The position numbers and the translations under genes are program-made. A stretch of DNA of 64,000 bases from Stagnihabitans tardus (GTDB lineage: Bacteria; Pseudomonadota; Alphaproteobacteria; Rhodobacterales; Rhodobacteraceae). Every line of letters begins with the position of its first letter. Within the stretch, counting starts at the first letter, position 1. This document shows, piece by piece, positions 1 to 9,275 of the stretch. The notes beneath the pieces are model-generated. The model saw nothing but the letters and a program-made list of their open reading frames with translations. It had not been told where the DNA came from and ran no database searches. The stretch spans positions 1 through 64,000 of the forward strand of contig NZ_JAABNR010000009.1 in NCBI RefSeq assembly GCF_009925085.1, written 5' to 3'.

Positions 1-30
1 GCGCGCCCGGCCCGCATGGGCCGGGCGCGC
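1..30. terminator. GC-rich hairpin cut by the window edge
   Basis: Perfect inverted repeat: arms 1-13 and 18-30 around a GCAT loop. The left arm may continue outside the window. A C-rich run follows instead of a T-tract, so it is a strong hairpin of uncertain polarity. It lies downstream of the minus-strand lldD gene. Confidence 0.5.
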
Positions 31-61
31 CCCCCCGCCTCCGCCCCCCGGCCGTGTCCAA

Positions 62-84
62 AATGCCTTTCTTCGAAAGGCATT
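62..84. repeat. Small palindrome built on AATGCCTTTC / GAAAGGCATT
   Basis: Perfect 10-bp arms (62-71 and 75-84) with a TTC loop. The same core word appears inside the larger hairpin at 6881-6923, so this looks like a recurring intergenic palindrome at gene ends rather than a chance hairpin. Confidence 0.5.
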
Positions 85-209
85 CTGGCAGGCCCTATCT
101 TCTTGAAGGGGGGCGTCCCCCAAGCGTTGCCCGAGACCGGGTCGACCTTCATCTCTGCACCGCAGGTGGCGCGGGGCACAGGCCCTTGGGGTCGCCGCCA
201 GATCGGCGC

Positions 210-1391
210 TCAGGCCTTCCAGTCGCCCTCGAAATCCGCCGGAATCATCAGGTTATGGGCGCCGAAGTTCGCGATATCCCGCTCGCCGCAGAGCGCCATG
301 GTCGTGTCGATCTCCTTGCCGATGACCTCAAGCGCCTTGGTCACACCGCGCTCTCCCATGGCCCCCAGGCCATGGACGAAGGCCCGCCCGATCATCACCC
401 CATGCGCCCCCATGGCCCGCGCTTTCAACACGTCCTGGCCCGAGCGGATCCCGCTGTCCATCCAGACCTCGACCTTGTCGCCCACCGCCCGCGCCACCCC
501 CGGCAAGCGCCGGATCGAGCTCAAGGCCCCGTCCAGCTGCCGCCCGCCATGGTTCGACACGACAATCGCCGCCGCGCCGAAATCGGCGGCCTTGCGGGCG
601 TCTTCCTCGTCCAGGATGCCCTTCAGGATCAGCTTGCCGCCCCACATGTCGCGGATCCGCGCGATCTTGCCCCAGTCGAGCTGCGGGTCGAACTGCTCGG
701 CCGTCCAGGAGGACAGGGACGAGAGGTTCGACACCCCCTTCGCGTGCCCCACGATATTGCCGAAGTGATGCCGCTTGGTCCCGGCCATCCCCAGGGCCCA
801 ACGCCAGCGGAACCCGATGTCGATGATATTGGCGAGCGTCGGCTTCGGCGGCGTCGAAAGCCCGTTCTTCAGATCCTTGTGGCGCTGACCCAGGAGCTGC
901 AGGTCCAAGGTCAGGACCAGGGCCGAGACCCCCGCCTTCTTCGCCCGCTCCAGCGTCGCGCCGACGAAATCCCAATCCTTCATCACGTAAAGCTGGAACC
1001 AGAAGGGCTTGGTCGTATGCGCCGCCACATCCTCGATGGAACAGACCGACATGGTGGAGAGCGTGAAGGGCACGCCGAAGGCCTCTGCCGCCCGTGCCGC
1101 CTTGATCTCGCCATCGGCGCATTGCATCCCCGTCAGGCCCACCGGCGCCAGGGCCACGGGCATCGAGACCTTCTCCCCGGCCATCGTCGAGGCAATCGTC
1201 CGGTTCGACATATCCACCGCGACCTTTTGCCGGAAGCGCAGCCGGGCAAAGTCGCTGACATTGTCGCGGAAGGTCTGCTCGGTATAGCTGCCGCTCTCGC
1301 AATAATCCCAGAACATCTTGGGCACGCGCCGCTTGTGCAGCCGCTTGAGGTCTTCGATGCAGGTGATGACGGGATCTGACAGCAGGGACAT
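210..1391 (-). CDS. lldD: FMN-dependent L-lactate dehydrogenase (alpha-hydroxy-acid dehydrogenase family)
   Basis: 393 aa, full length for the family. It should oxidise L-lactate to pyruvate with FMN and pass electrons to the respiratory chain. The whole protein is one TIM barrel. The family signature [10 protein letters not shown] is at about 279-288, with the catalytic base His281 and substrate-binding Arg284; Lys257 (LILKG) and Tyr135 (FQLY) are in the expected FMN/substrate positions. The ATG is preceded by GGAGG at 4 nt. It is divergent from ureD across about 230 bp. A related 2-hydroxy-acid oxidase specificity such as glycolate or mandelate cannot be excluded from sequence alone. Confidence 0.88.
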   Translation of the reverse strand: MSLLSDPVITCIEDLKRLHKRRVPKMFWDYCESGSYTEQTFRDNVSDFARLRFRQKVAVDMSNRTIASTMAGEKVSMPVALAPVGLTGMQCADGEIKAARAAEAFGVPFTLSTMSVCSIEDVAAHTTKPFWFQLYVMKDWDFVGATLERAKKAGVSALVLTLDLQLLGQRHKDLKNGLSTPPKPTLANIIDIGFRWRWALGMAGTKRHHFGNIVGHAKGVSNLSSLSSWTAEQFDPQLDWGKIARIRDMWGGKLILKGILDEEDARKAADFGAAAIVVSNHGGRQLDGALSSIRRLPGVARAVGDKVEVWMDSGIRSGQDVLKARAMGAHGVMIGRAFVHGLGAMGERGVTKALEVIGKEIDTTMALCGERDIANFGAHNLMIPADFEGDWKA

Positions 1392-1625
1392 GGGGCCTCC
1401 GAAGCGCGGGTGACTGGCATGTTAGCTGGCCCCGAAGCCAAGGACCAGAGGCCGCGTGGAACGGTTTCCACCCGGGCGCCGATCTTTTTGCGCCGCTTTT
1501 CCGGGCGACTTGCCGCAATTTTGGGCGGCATCCCCGCACCGCAGGGGCAAGCCCGCCCCCGGCTTTCCCCGGCTCTGGCCCTGTGGCGGGACAGGGCGCA
1601 ATCCTTCCCCCGAACCGGAGGACAG

Positions 1626-2435
1626 ATGCTGGACGCCGCCCCCCTCATCCCGATGCAGCGCGCCAAGGGCCGCGCCCATGCTGCCTTTGCGCTCAAGGGG
1701 GGCACGCGGCTGGCCGACCTCCGCCAGCAGGGCTCGGCCAAGGTGCTTCTGCCCCGCGTCGCGGGCGACCGCCCGGAGTTGGTCTTTCTGAACACCTCCG
1801 GAGGCCTGACGGGCGGCGACCTGCTCGAGCTTTCGCTCGACCTTGCCCCCGGCACGAAGCTTTCCGCCACGACCCAGACGGCCGAGCGCGCCTATCAGTC
1901 GCCGGGCCCCGCCGCCCAGGTCTGCTTCCGCGCCAGGGTTCAGGCGGCAAGCCTCCATTGGCTGCCGCAAGAGACCATCCTTTTCCAGGACAGCCACCTG
2001 ACCCGCTCCACCGAAATCGACCTTTCGGGCGAGGCCGAGGTCCTTCTCTGCGAAAGCCTTGTCCTGGGCCGTCATGCCATGGGCGAGACCCTGACCCGCG
2101 CGCGGCTGACGGACAGCCGCATGATCCGCCGCGATGGCGTGCCGGTCTGGGCCGAGGGGCAGATGCTCTCGCCCGAGACGCTCTCGCGCCCCGTCCTGCT
2201 GGGCGGCGCCACGGCCTTTGGCGTCCTGGCCCTGGTGGCCCGGGGCGCCGAGGATATCCCCCGCCCGCCCCAGACCGAGGGCGCGCGGCTGGAGCTCTCG
2301 GCCTGGGACGGCCGCGCCCTGATCCGGATCGCCGCCTCCAGCGGCTTTGCCCTGCGGCGCCAGATGGCCGCCGTCATCACCCAACTCTCCGGCCGCGCCC
2401 TGCCGCGCGTCTGGGCCAGCGGAGGAACCCCATGA
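1626..2435 (+). CDS. ureD: Urease accessory protein UreD
   Basis: 269 aa. UreD (UreH) binds apo-urease and, with UreF and UreG, forms the platform that delivers nickel and CO2 to the active site. Recognisable UreD features are [11 protein letters not shown] at about 55-65, followed by [11 protein letters not shown]. The start at 1626 is chosen because CGGAGGACAG lies just before it and the protein then begins at the normal UreD position; the open frame extends further upstream without homology. First gene of the urease operon. Its TGA overlaps the ureA ATG (ATGA), indicating translational coupling. Confidence 0.93.
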   Translation: MLDAAPLIPMQRAKGRAHAAFALKGGTRLADLRQQGSAKVLLPRVAGDRPELVFLNTSGGLTGGDLLELSLDLAPGTKLSATTQTAERAYQSPGPAAQVCFRARVQAASLHWLPQETILFQDSHLTRSTEIDLSGEAEVLLCESLVLGRHAMGETLTRARLTDSRMIRRDGVPVWAEGQMLSPETLSRPVLLGGATAFGVLALVARGAEDIPRPPQTEGARLELSAWDGRALIRIAASSGFALRRQMAAVITQLSGRALPRVWASGGTP

Positions 2436-2734
2436 ACCTGACCCCCCGTGAGCGGGAAAAGCTCCTTGTCTCCGTCGCCGCCATGGTCGCCCGGGGCCGC
2501 CTTGCGCGCGGCGTGAAGCTGAACCACCCCGAGGCCGTGGCGCTGATCACCGATTTCGTCGTCGAGGGCGCGCGGGATGGCCGCAGCGTCTCGGACCTGA
2601 TGCAGGCCGGCGCCCATGTCATCACGGCCGAACAATGCATGGAGGGCATCCCGGAGATGATCCACTCCGTCCAGGTCGAAGCCACTTTCCCCGACGGCAC
2701 CAAGCTCGTGACCGTCCATCACCCGATCCGTTGA
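2432..2734 (+). CDS. ureA: Urease gamma subunit
   Basis: 100 aa, the exact size expected for a separate bacterial gamma subunit. It packs with the beta and alpha chains in the (UreABC)3 trimer that hydrolyses urea to ammonia and carbamate. It opens [12 protein letters not shown] and contains [13 protein letters not shown] and [20 protein letters not shown], all hallmark stretches. The start overlaps the ureD stop by 4 bp; GGAGG at 2421-2425 serves as ribosome binding site. Confidence 0.97.
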   Translation: MNLTPREREKLLVSVAAMVARGRLARGVKLNHPEAVALITDFVVEGARDGRSVSDLMQAGAHVITAEQCMEGIPEMIHSVQVEATFPDGTKLVTVHHPIR

Positions 2735-2742
2735 GGCCCGAA

Positions 2743-2910
2743 ATGAAGCGTCTGTCCCTCTTTGCCCTGATCCCCGCGCCCGCCTTCGCTCACCAGGGCG
2801 ACCATTCGCATGCGGGCCTGTTGCATCTCCTGACCGAGCCCGACCACCTGCTGTTGATGGCTCTGGCCGTGGCGGCAGTGGTCTATGTCGCCGTGAAGGT
2901 GCGGCGATGA
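2743..2910 (+). CDS. Mini HupE/UreJ-like membrane protein within the urease operon
   Basis: 55 aa, lying 8 bp after ureA and overlapping ureB by ATGA. It has a signal-like start ([16 protein letters not shown]), a His-rich stretch HQGDHSH, then [26 protein letters not shown]. The EPDHLLLM segment resembles the conserved G-x-DHLL-x-M start of the first membrane segment of HupE/UreJ nickel permease-like proteins, but only that one segment is present instead of about six. It may be a shrunken UreJ or a periplasmic/membrane His-rich nickel-binding helper. The coupled overlaps on the ureB side argue for a real gene. Function is inferred from position only. Confidence 0.75.
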   Translation: MKRLSLFALIPAPAFAHQGDHSHAGLLHLLTEPDHLLLMALAVAAVVYVAVKVRR

Positions 2911-3212
2911 TCCCGGGCGAGGTCTTCACGCCGGAGGGCGAGATCGAGCTGAACTCCGACGCCCCGGTCACCGTGCTGATGGTGGCCAATACCGGCGACC
3001 GTCCGATCCAGGTGGGCTCGCATTACCACTTCGCCGAGACCAATCCGGGGCTCTCCTTCGACCGCGAGGCCGCAAGGGGCCAGCGCCTGGATATCCCCGC
3101 AGGCACCGCCGTCCGCTTCGAGCCCGGCCAAAGCCGCGAAGTGCGCCTCGTGCCCTATGGCGGGCTCCGCCGTGTCTACGGCTTCAACGGCAAAGTGATG
3201 GGAGACCTCTGA
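2907..3212 (+). CDS. ureB: Urease beta subunit
   Basis: 101 aa, a typical separate beta subunit. It begins MIPGEV and contains [18 protein letters not shown] and ends with [12 protein letters not shown], which identify UreB. It forms part of the urease trimer and binds accessory proteins. The gene overlaps its upstream neighbour by 4 bp and its TGA overlaps the ureC ATG (TGATG), so ureA through ureC are translationally coupled. Confidence 0.97.
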   Translation: MIPGEVFTPEGEIELNSDAPVTVLMVANTGDRPIQVGSHYHFAETNPGLSFDREAARGQRLDIPAGTAVRFEPGQSREVRLVPYGGLRRVYGFNGKVMGDL

Positions 3213-4921
3213 TGGCCAACCGGATTTCCCGCGCCGATTATGCGGCAATGTATGGGCCGACCACGGGCGACAAGGTCCGCCTGGGCGACACCGAGATCAT
3301 CATTCAGGTCGAGCGCGACCTGACGACCTATGGCGAAGAGGTCAAGTTCGGCGGCGGCAAGGTGATCCGCGACGGGATGGGACAGAGCCAGGTCACAAGG
3401 GCAGGGGGGGCGGCCGATACGGTCATCACCAATGCGCTGATCCTCGATCACTCGGGCATCTACAAGGCCGATGTGGGGCTGAGGGACGGGCGCATCTCGG
3501 GCATCGGCAAGGCGGGCAATCCGGACACCCAGCCGGGCGTCACCATCATCATCGGCCCCTCGACCGAGATCATCGCGGGAGAGGGCAAGATCCTGACCGC
3601 CGGGGGCTTTGACGCCCATATCCACTTCATCGCTCCGGGCCAGGTCGAGGATGCGCTGCATTCGGGCATCACGACCATGCTGGGTGGCGGCACGGGGCCT
3701 GCGCATGGGACGCTCGCCACGACTTGCACTCCCGGCCCCTGGCACCTGGCACGCATGCTGCAGGCCCTGGACGGGCTGCCCATGAACTTCGGCCTTTCCG
3801 CCAAGGGCAATGCCTCCCGCCCCGAGGCCCTGGTGGAGATGGTGAAGGCCGGCGCCTGCGCCATGAAGCTGCACGAGGATTGGGGCACGACCCCCGCCGC
3901 CATCGACTGCTGCCTTTCGGTGGCCGATGACATGGATGTGCAGGTGATGATCCACACCGATACGCTGAATGAATCGGGCTTCGTGGAAAACACCATGGCC
4001 GCCATCGCCGGCCGCACGATCCATGCCTTCCACACCGAAGGCGCGGGCGGAGGCCATGCGCCCGACATCATCAAGGTGGTGTCTTCGGAAAACGTCATCC
4101 CCTCGTCGACCAACCCGACCATGCCCTATACGGTCAACACGATCGAAGAGCATCTCGACATGCTGATGGTCTGCCACCACCTGGACCAGTCGATCCCCGA
4201 GGACGTGGCCTTTGCCGAAAGCCGCATCCGCCGTGAGACCATTGCCGCCGAGGATATCCTGCATGACATGGGCGCTTTCTCGGTCATGTCCTCGGACAGC
4301 CAGGCCATGGGCCGCGTGGGCGAGGTCATCACCCGCACCTGGCAAACCGCCCACAAGATGAAGGTCCAGCGCGGGCGCCTCGCGGAAGAGACCGGCGACA
4401 ACGACAATGTCCGCGCCAAGCGTTATATCGCGAAATACACGATCAACCCGGCCATCGCCCAGGGCATGAGCCGCCACATCGGCTCGATCGAGGTCGGCAA
4501 GCGCGCCGACCTGGTCCTCTGGTTCCCCGCCTTCTTCGCCGCCAAGCCCGAGATGGTCCTGATCGGCGGCATGATCGCCTGCGCCCAGATGGGCGACACC
4601 AACGCCTCCATTCCCACCCCGCAGCCCACCTATTCCCGCCCGATGTTCGGCGCCATGGGCCGTGCGGTGGAGCGCAACGCGGTGCTGTTCATCTCCCAGG
4701 CCGCGCAGGCCGATGGACTGGGCGCCGCCTTGGGGCTGGCGAAATCGACGCTTCCGGTGGAAGGCACCCGCAAGATCGGCAAGTCCTCGATGATCCACAA
4801 CTCGGCCAAGCCCCATATCGAGGTGAACCCCGAAACCTACGAGGTCCGCGCCGATGGCGAGCTTCTGACCTGCGAGCCCGCCAAGTCGCTCCCCCTCGCC
4901 CAACGCTATTTCCTGTACTGA
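3212..4921 (+). CDS. ureC: Urease alpha (catalytic) subunit
   Basis: 569 aa, full length. It carries the dinuclear nickel site that hydrolyses urea. All metal and catalytic ligands are visible with a +2 offset from the Klebsiella numbering: His136/His138 (DAHIH), carbamylated Lys219 ([11 protein letters not shown]), His221, His248, His274, Asp362 (SSDSQAMGR), and the flap Cys321-His322-His323 (MVCHHLD). No residue is missing, so an active enzyme is expected provided the accessory proteins load nickel. It sits between ureB (overlapping) and ureE (1-bp gap). Confidence 0.98.
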   Translation: MANRISRADYAAMYGPTTGDKVRLGDTEIIIQVERDLTTYGEEVKFGGGKVIRDGMGQSQVTRAGGAADTVITNALILDHSGIYKADVGLRDGRISGIGKAGNPDTQPGVTIIIGPSTEIIAGEGKILTAGGFDAHIHFIAPGQVEDALHSGITTMLGGGTGPAHGTLATTCTPGPWHLARMLQALDGLPMNFGLSAKGNASRPEALVEMVKAGACAMKLHEDWGTTPAAIDCCLSVADDMDVQVMIHTDTLNESGFVENTMAAIAGRTIHAFHTEGAGGGHAPDIIKVVSSENVIPSSTNPTMPYTVNTIEEHLDMLMVCHHLDQSIPEDVAFAESRIRRETIAAEDILHDMGAFSVMSSDSQAMGRVGEVITRTWQTAHKMKVQRGRLAEETGDNDNVRAKRYIAKYTINPAIAQGMSRHIGSIEVGKRADLVLWFPAFFAAKPEMVLIGGMIACAQMGDTNASIPTPQPTYSRPMFGAMGRAVERNAVLFISQAAQADGLGAALGLAKSTLPVEGTRKIGKSSMIHNSAKPHIEVNPETYEVRADGELLTCEPAKSLPLAQRYFLY

Positions 4922-4922
4922 C

Positions 4923-5453
4923 ATGAGCCTTCTGAACACCGCCCGCCAGGTGATCCGCCAGCCCGACCTGGGCGGGCGGATTGCCCATGACGTCGTGACC
5001 CTGACCTATGACGAGCGCTTCCTGCGCCGCAAACGCCTGGTCACCGCCCATGACATCAGCGTCATGGTCAACCTGGCCGAGACCCTTTCGCTGAACCACG
5101 GCGACTGTTTCGAGCTGGACGATGGCCGCCTGATCGAGGTCATCGCCGCCGAAGAGCCGGTCGTCGTCGTCACGGGCGACCTCGCGCGGCTGGCCTGGCA
5201 CATCGGCAACCGCCACACGCCCTGCCAGATCGAGCCCACGCGGCTCCTGATCCGCCAGGACCATGTGATCGAGGCCATGCTGGCCCAACTGGGCGCGGGC
5301 CTTTCGCGCGCCATCGAGCCCTTCACCCCCGAAGGCGGCGCCTATGGCCATGGGCGCACGCTTGGTCACAGTCATGGGGGCCATGACCACGGCCACGCCC
5401 CCGCCTTCGACCCCCATGCCCCCGTGGCGCTCTTCCCCTTCGCCAAGCCATGA
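4923..5453 (+). CDS. ureE: Urease accessory metallochaperone UreE
   Basis: 176 aa. UreE dimers bind nickel and hand it to UreG. The N-terminal peptide-binding domain includes RFLRRKRLVTAHD, and the metal-binding domain includes GDCFELDDGRLIEV and WHIGNRHTPCQIE. The C-terminal tail is strongly His-rich (YGHGRTLGHSHGGHDHGHA), a nickel-buffering tail seen in only some UreE proteins. It starts 1 bp after ureC and overlaps ureF by ATGA. Confidence 0.95.
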   Translation: MSLLNTARQVIRQPDLGGRIAHDVVTLTYDERFLRRKRLVTAHDISVMVNLAETLSLNHGDCFELDDGRLIEVIAAEEPVVVVTGDLARLAWHIGNRHTPCQIEPTRLLIRQDHVIEAMLAQLGAGLSRAIEPFTPEGGAYGHGRTLGHSHGGHDHGHAPAFDPHAPVALFPFAKP

Positions 5454-6160
5454 CCGAAGCATCCCCCCATGGTGCAGAGCCTCCGGACGCAGAGGTTGGC
5501 TCCCTGGCCGAAGTCCTCGATCCCTCCCGGATTCGCCTCTCCGTGTCGGAGGCCCGCCTGCTTCTGACCCAGCTCCTGTCGCCCGCCTTTCCGATTGGCT
5601 CCTATGCCTATTCCCAGGGGCTGGAGGTCGCCATGGCGTCGGGCAGGGTCCATGATGTGGAGACTTTGCAGGACTGGATCGAGGGCGTCATCCTCTTTGG
5701 CTCCGCCCGGATCGACATGGCCCTGATCGCCCAGGCCCGCGCGCCCGGGGCCGACCTTGCGGCCCTGGCGGCTCTGGCCCTGGCCTATGCCCCCGCCCGC
5801 GAACGCGCCGAGGAGCTGCGCGACCAGGGCGCCGCCTTCGCCGCCTGCGCCCGGGCCCTGGGGCTGGACATCCCCGACCTGCCCTATCCCGTGGCCTTGG
5901 GGGCCGCGACCTCCTCCCTGCCTTTGCCGGACACGGAGGTCCTGGCGCTCTACCTCCACTCCCTCGCCGCCCAGCTGACCTCGGCGGCGGTGCGCTTTCT
6001 GCCGCTCTCGGCGACCCTGGGCCAAAGGCTGATGGCCCGCCTCGCGCCCCTGATCGTCACCCAGGCCCAAAGCGCCCCCGAGCTCACCTCGGCCCACCTG
6101 GCGGCCGATCTCGCCGCCATGGCGCATGAAACCCTGCAACCAAGGATATTCCGCTCATGA
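5450..6160 (+). CDS. ureF: Urease accessory protein UreF
   Basis: 236 aa. UreF bridges UreD and UreG in the activation complex. The signature [19 protein letters not shown] at about 41-59 is clear. The protein has an acidic N-terminal extension of about 30 residues before the family core. The reading frame overlaps ureE and ureG by 4 bp each. Confidence 0.93.
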   Translation: MTEASPHGAEPPDAEVGSLAEVLDPSRIRLSVSEARLLLTQLLSPAFPIGSYAYSQGLEVAMASGRVHDVETLQDWIEGVILFGSARIDMALIAQARAPGADLAALAALALAYAPARERAEELRDQGAAFAACARALGLDIPDLPYPVALGAATSSLPLPDTEVLALYLHSLAAQLTSAAVRFLPLSATLGQRLMARLAPLIVTQAQSAPELTSAHLAADLAAMAHETLQPRIFRS

Positions 6161-6786
6161 CCCTGAATGGCCCTCTGAAAGTCGGCATCGGCGGCCCGGT
6201 CGGCGCGGGCAAGACCTCGCTGACCGAGATGCTCTGCCGCGCCTTGGCCCATCGCTGTTCCATGGCGGTGATCACCAATGACATCTACACGCGCGAGGAT
6301 GCCGATTACCTGACCCGCGCCCAGGTCCTGCCCTCTGACCGGATCCGGGGCGTGGAAACCGGCGGCTGCCCCCATACGGCGATCCGCGAGGATGCCTCGA
6401 TCAACCTCTCCGCCGTGGCCGATCTGCGGCGGGAGTTCCCCGACCTCGACCTGATCCTGATCGAGAGCGGAGGCGACAACCTCTCGGCCACCTTCTCGCC
6501 GGAACTGGCCGACCTCAGCATCTATATCATCGACACGGCCGCCGGTCAGGACATCCCGCGCAAGAAGGGCCCCGGAGTGACCAAGTCCGACCTCCTGGTG
6601 GTGAACAAGACCGATCTCGCCCCCCATGTCGGCGTCGATCCGGTGCTCCTCGAAGAGGATACCAAGCGCGCCCGTGGCACGAAACCCTATGTCATGGCCC
6701 AGGTACGCAAGGGCCTGGGGCTAGACGCCATCGTGGCCTTCCTCGAACAAGAAGGCGGCCTCGAGCTAAAGCCCAAGGCCGCCTGA
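6157..6786 (+). CDS. ureG: Urease accessory GTPase UreG
   Basis: 209 aa SIMIBI-class GTPase that hydrolyses GTP to drive nickel insertion into urease. The P-loop GGPVGAGKT is at 12-20, the CPH nickel motif (Cys71-Pro72-His73) is intact, and the guanine-specificity motif NKTD is present. It is the last gene of the operon, followed by a perfect hairpin at 6819-6840. The operon order D-A-(mini J)-B-C-E-F-G is complete for activation, but no dedicated nickel importer lies in the window. Confidence 0.97.
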   Translation: MTLNGPLKVGIGGPVGAGKTSLTEMLCRALAHRCSMAVITNDIYTREDADYLTRAQVLPSDRIRGVETGGCPHTAIREDASINLSAVADLRREFPDLDLILIESGGDNLSATFSPELADLSIYIIDTAAGQDIPRKKGPGVTKSDLLVVNKTDLAPHVGVDPVLLEEDTKRARGTKPYVMAQVRKGLGLDAIVAFLEQEGGLELKPKAA

Positions 6787-6818
6787 TTTCACACTGCCCA
6801 AATATCCACGGGGTTTCC

Positions 6819-6840
6819 AAAGGGGCCCGTGGGCCCCTTT
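6819..6840. terminator. Hairpin terminator after ureG
   Basis: Perfect arms AAAGGGGCCC (6819-6828) and GGGCCCCTTT (6831-6840) with a 2-nt GT spacer, between convergent ureG and ilvD. Just upstream (6798-6814) lies CAAATATCCACGGGG, a word also found in reverse orientation near 60587-60604. Confidence 0.65.
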
Positions 6841-6880
6841 GGGCAGGGGGGTGCGGGGGGGCGGCAGCCCCCCGCTTCCT

Positions 6881-6923
6881 CCGGTTGGTTTCAAAGGCAT
6901 GAAATGCCTTCGAAACCAACCGG
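6881..6923. terminator. Long hairpin at the end of ilvD
   Basis: Arms of 20 bp (6881-6900 and 6904-6923) with one mismatch and a GAA loop, ending 6 bp from the ilvD stop. It shares the AAAGGCAT/ATGCCTT core with the palindrome at 62-84. Probably the ilvD terminator or a REP-like gene-end palindrome. Confidence 0.6.
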
Positions 6924-6929
6924 ACCCGC

Positions 6930-8771
6930 TCATTCCTCGCCCGGCAGAATCCGCACAGCCCCACGATCGGCCGAGGCGGCGAACATCGCATAGGCCTTCA
7001 GCGCCTGGCTCACCTTGCGCGGCCGCGTCTTTGCGGGCTTCCACCCGGCCACATCCTGTGCAGCCCGGCGCGTCGCCAGCTCCTCCTCCGAGACCCGCAG
7101 CGAGATCTTGCGGTTCGGAATGTCGATGTCGATGAAATCGCCATCCTTCACCAGGCCGATGGTCCCGCCGCTGGCCGCCTCCGGGCTCACATGGCCGATC
7201 GAAAGACCCGAGGTCCCGCCCGAGAAGCGCCCATCGGTCAGAAGCGCGCAGGCCTTGCCCAGACCCTTCGACTTCAGATAGCTCGTGGGATAAAGCATCT
7301 CCTGCATGCCCGGGCCACCCTTCGGCCCCTCGTAACGGATCACCACGACATCGCCCGCCACGATCTTGTTGGACAAGATCGCCTCGACCGCCGCGTTCTG
7401 GCTCTCGAACACCTTCGCAGGCCCCGAGAAGACCAGGATCGACTCGTCCACCCCCGCCGTCTTCACGATGCAGCCGTCGATGGCGATATTGCCCGACAGG
7501 ACCGCCAGTCCACCATCCTTGGAAAACGGCGTCTTGGCCGAACGGATCACGCCCGTCTCCCGGTTCAGGTCCAGGTCGGCAAAGCGCCCCGTGGCGGTAA
7601 AGGCCGTGGCCGAGCGCACCCCGCCCGGGGCCGCCATGAAGAACTGCCGCACCTCTTCCTTGTTGGTGCGCGAGATATCCCAATTGTCGATGGCCGCCCC
7701 CAAGGACCGCGCATGGACCGTCGGCACTTCACGGTGCAACAGCCCCGCCGCGTCCAGCTGACCCAGGATCGCAAAGATCCCGCCCGCGCGGTGGACGTCC
7801 TCCATATGGACATCCTGCTTGGCGGGCGCGACCTTGCAGAGGCAGGGCACCTTGCGCGACAGGCGGTCGATATCCTCCATGTCGAAATCCACCCCGCCCT
7901 CATGGGCCGCGGCCAGGACGTGCAGGATCGTGTTGGTCGAGCCCCCCATGGCGATATCCAGCGCCATGGCGTTCTCGAAGGCCTCTTTCGTCGCGATGTT
8001 GCGCGGCAGGACCGAAGCATCCTCGCCCTCATACCAGCGCTTGGTGATCTCGACGATCAGGTGACCGGCCTCTTCGAAGAGCCGCTTGCGGTCGGCATGG
8101 GTCGCCAAGGTGGACCCATTGCCCGGCAAGGACAGACCCAGTGCCTCGGTCAGGCAGTTCATCGAATTGGCGGTGAACATGCCGGAACAGGAGCCACAGG
8201 TCGGGCAAGAGGCCTTCTCGATGGCCTCGACCTCTTCATCCGAATAGCTTTCATCCGCCGCCGAGACCATGGCATCGACGAGGTCCAGCGCCACTTCCTT
8301 GCCCTTGATGACGACCTTGCCGGCCTCCATCGGACCGCCCGAGACGAAGACCACGGGGATGTTCAACCGCATGGCGGCCATCAGCATGCCGGGGGTGATC
8401 TTGTCGCAGTTGGAAATACAGACCATGGCATCGGCGCAATGGGCATTGACCATGTATTCGACCGAATCCGCGATCAACTCGCGCGAGGGCAGGGAATAGA
8501 GCATCCCGTCATGGCCCATGGCGATGCCGTCATCCACCGCGATGGTGTTGAACTCCTTGGCCACACCGCCGGCCTTCTCGATCTCGCGGGCGACAAGCTG
8601 GCCCATGTCCTTCAGATGCACATGGCCCGGGACGAACTGGGTAAAGCTGTTCACCACGGCGATGATCGGCTTGCCGAAATCGCCATCCTTCATCCCCGTC
8701 GCGCGCCAAAGGCCACGGGCTCCGGCCATGTTGCGGCCATGGGTCGTCGTGCGGGAACGGTAATGCGGCAT
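6930..8771 (-). CDS. ilvD: Dihydroxy-acid dehydratase
   Basis: 613 aa. It catalyses the dehydration step before the final transamination in isoleucine and valine synthesis. The Fe-S cysteine contexts [12 protein letters not shown] (about residues 118-129) and [17 protein letters not shown] (about 190-206) are intact, as is [21 protein letters not shown] near the C terminus. AGGAGG precedes the ATG by 7 nt. Convergent with the urease operon and probably monocistronic. Confidence 0.97.
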   Translation of the reverse strand: MPHYRSRTTTHGRNMAGARGLWRATGMKDGDFGKPIIAVVNSFTQFVPGHVHLKDMGQLVAREIEKAGGVAKEFNTIAVDDGIAMGHDGMLYSLPSRELIADSVEYMVNAHCADAMVCISNCDKITPGMLMAAMRLNIPVVFVSGGPMEAGKVVIKGKEVALDLVDAMVSAADESYSDEEVEAIEKASCPTCGSCSGMFTANSMNCLTEALGLSLPGNGSTLATHADRKRLFEEAGHLIVEITKRWYEGEDASVLPRNIATKEAFENAMALDIAMGGSTNTILHVLAAAHEGGVDFDMEDIDRLSRKVPCLCKVAPAKQDVHMEDVHRAGGIFAILGQLDAAGLLHREVPTVHARSLGAAIDNWDISRTNKEEVRQFFMAAPGGVRSATAFTATGRFADLDLNRETGVIRSAKTPFSKDGGLAVLSGNIAIDGCIVKTAGVDESILVFSGPAKVFESQNAAVEAILSNKIVAGDVVVIRYEGPKGGPGMQEMLYPTSYLKSKGLGKACALLTDGRFSGGTSGLSIGHVSPEAASGGTIGLVKDGDFIDIDIPNRKISLRVSEEELATRRAAQDVAGWKPAKTRPRKVSQALKAYAMFAASADRGAVRILPGEE

Positions 8772-8870
8772 GGGAAACCTCCTGATCAGCCGCTTTCACA
8801 TCGCGCTTTACGACCAAGGTTTCAAGGGCCCATCGCGTTTGCCTGCCCCGGCCTTTGCGTCTCCCCGCCC

Positions 8871-9146
8871 TCAGGCGCCGCCATCCGGACCCTCTGCCGG
8901 AGGCCAGGCCCCCTCGAGGTCGCGAGGGGCGATGCGGTCCATCACCTCGATCATCCAGCCAAGGCAGTCGGTCTGCGCCGGGCTCAGCCCCGTGACATGC
9001 AGGGCACCCGAGGCCACGGGGCGAAACTCTGCCCAGCGATTCTGAAAATCCGCGACGTCCCGAACCCTCTTGGGGCCCTTCACTGTCGCCCCCCTTGCAG
9101 CATCACCGACAATACCGGACCCATCGCGCATCTCAAATCCTGTCAT
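8871..9146 (-). CDS. Small conserved-type protein of unknown function
   Basis: 91 aa from the ATG at 9146, preferred over the ATG 18 nt upstream because GAAAGG lies 4 nt before it. No signal peptide or membrane segment. The central part (VADFQNRWAEFRPVASGALHVTGLSPAQTDCLGWMIEVMDRI, described here in pieces) is ordinary soluble protein with two helices at the C-terminal side, and resembles small uncharacterised proteins of Rhodobacterales as I recall them. Divergent from the regulator at 9276. No function can be assigned. Confidence 0.6.
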   Translation of the reverse strand: MTGFEMRDGSGIVGDAARGATVKGPKRVRDVADFQNRWAEFRPVASGALHVTGLSPAQTDCLGWMIEVMDRIAPRDLEGAWPPAEGPDGGA

Positions 9147-9275
9147 TGACCTTTCGCCCCGCAATCAGGGGAAACCGTCGCTTCAGTCTGCGAATCTGCC
9201 TGTTAAAAAAACGTCAAAGGTCTTGCCCGGTGGCCGGGCTGAGGTCACAGTCCCGTCATCGGGATTGGGCGGACG

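Noticed and set aside
7191-9149. 652-aa plus-strand frame across ilvD
   Set aside because: ilvD on the minus strand has both Fe-S cysteine motifs; this is its shadow.
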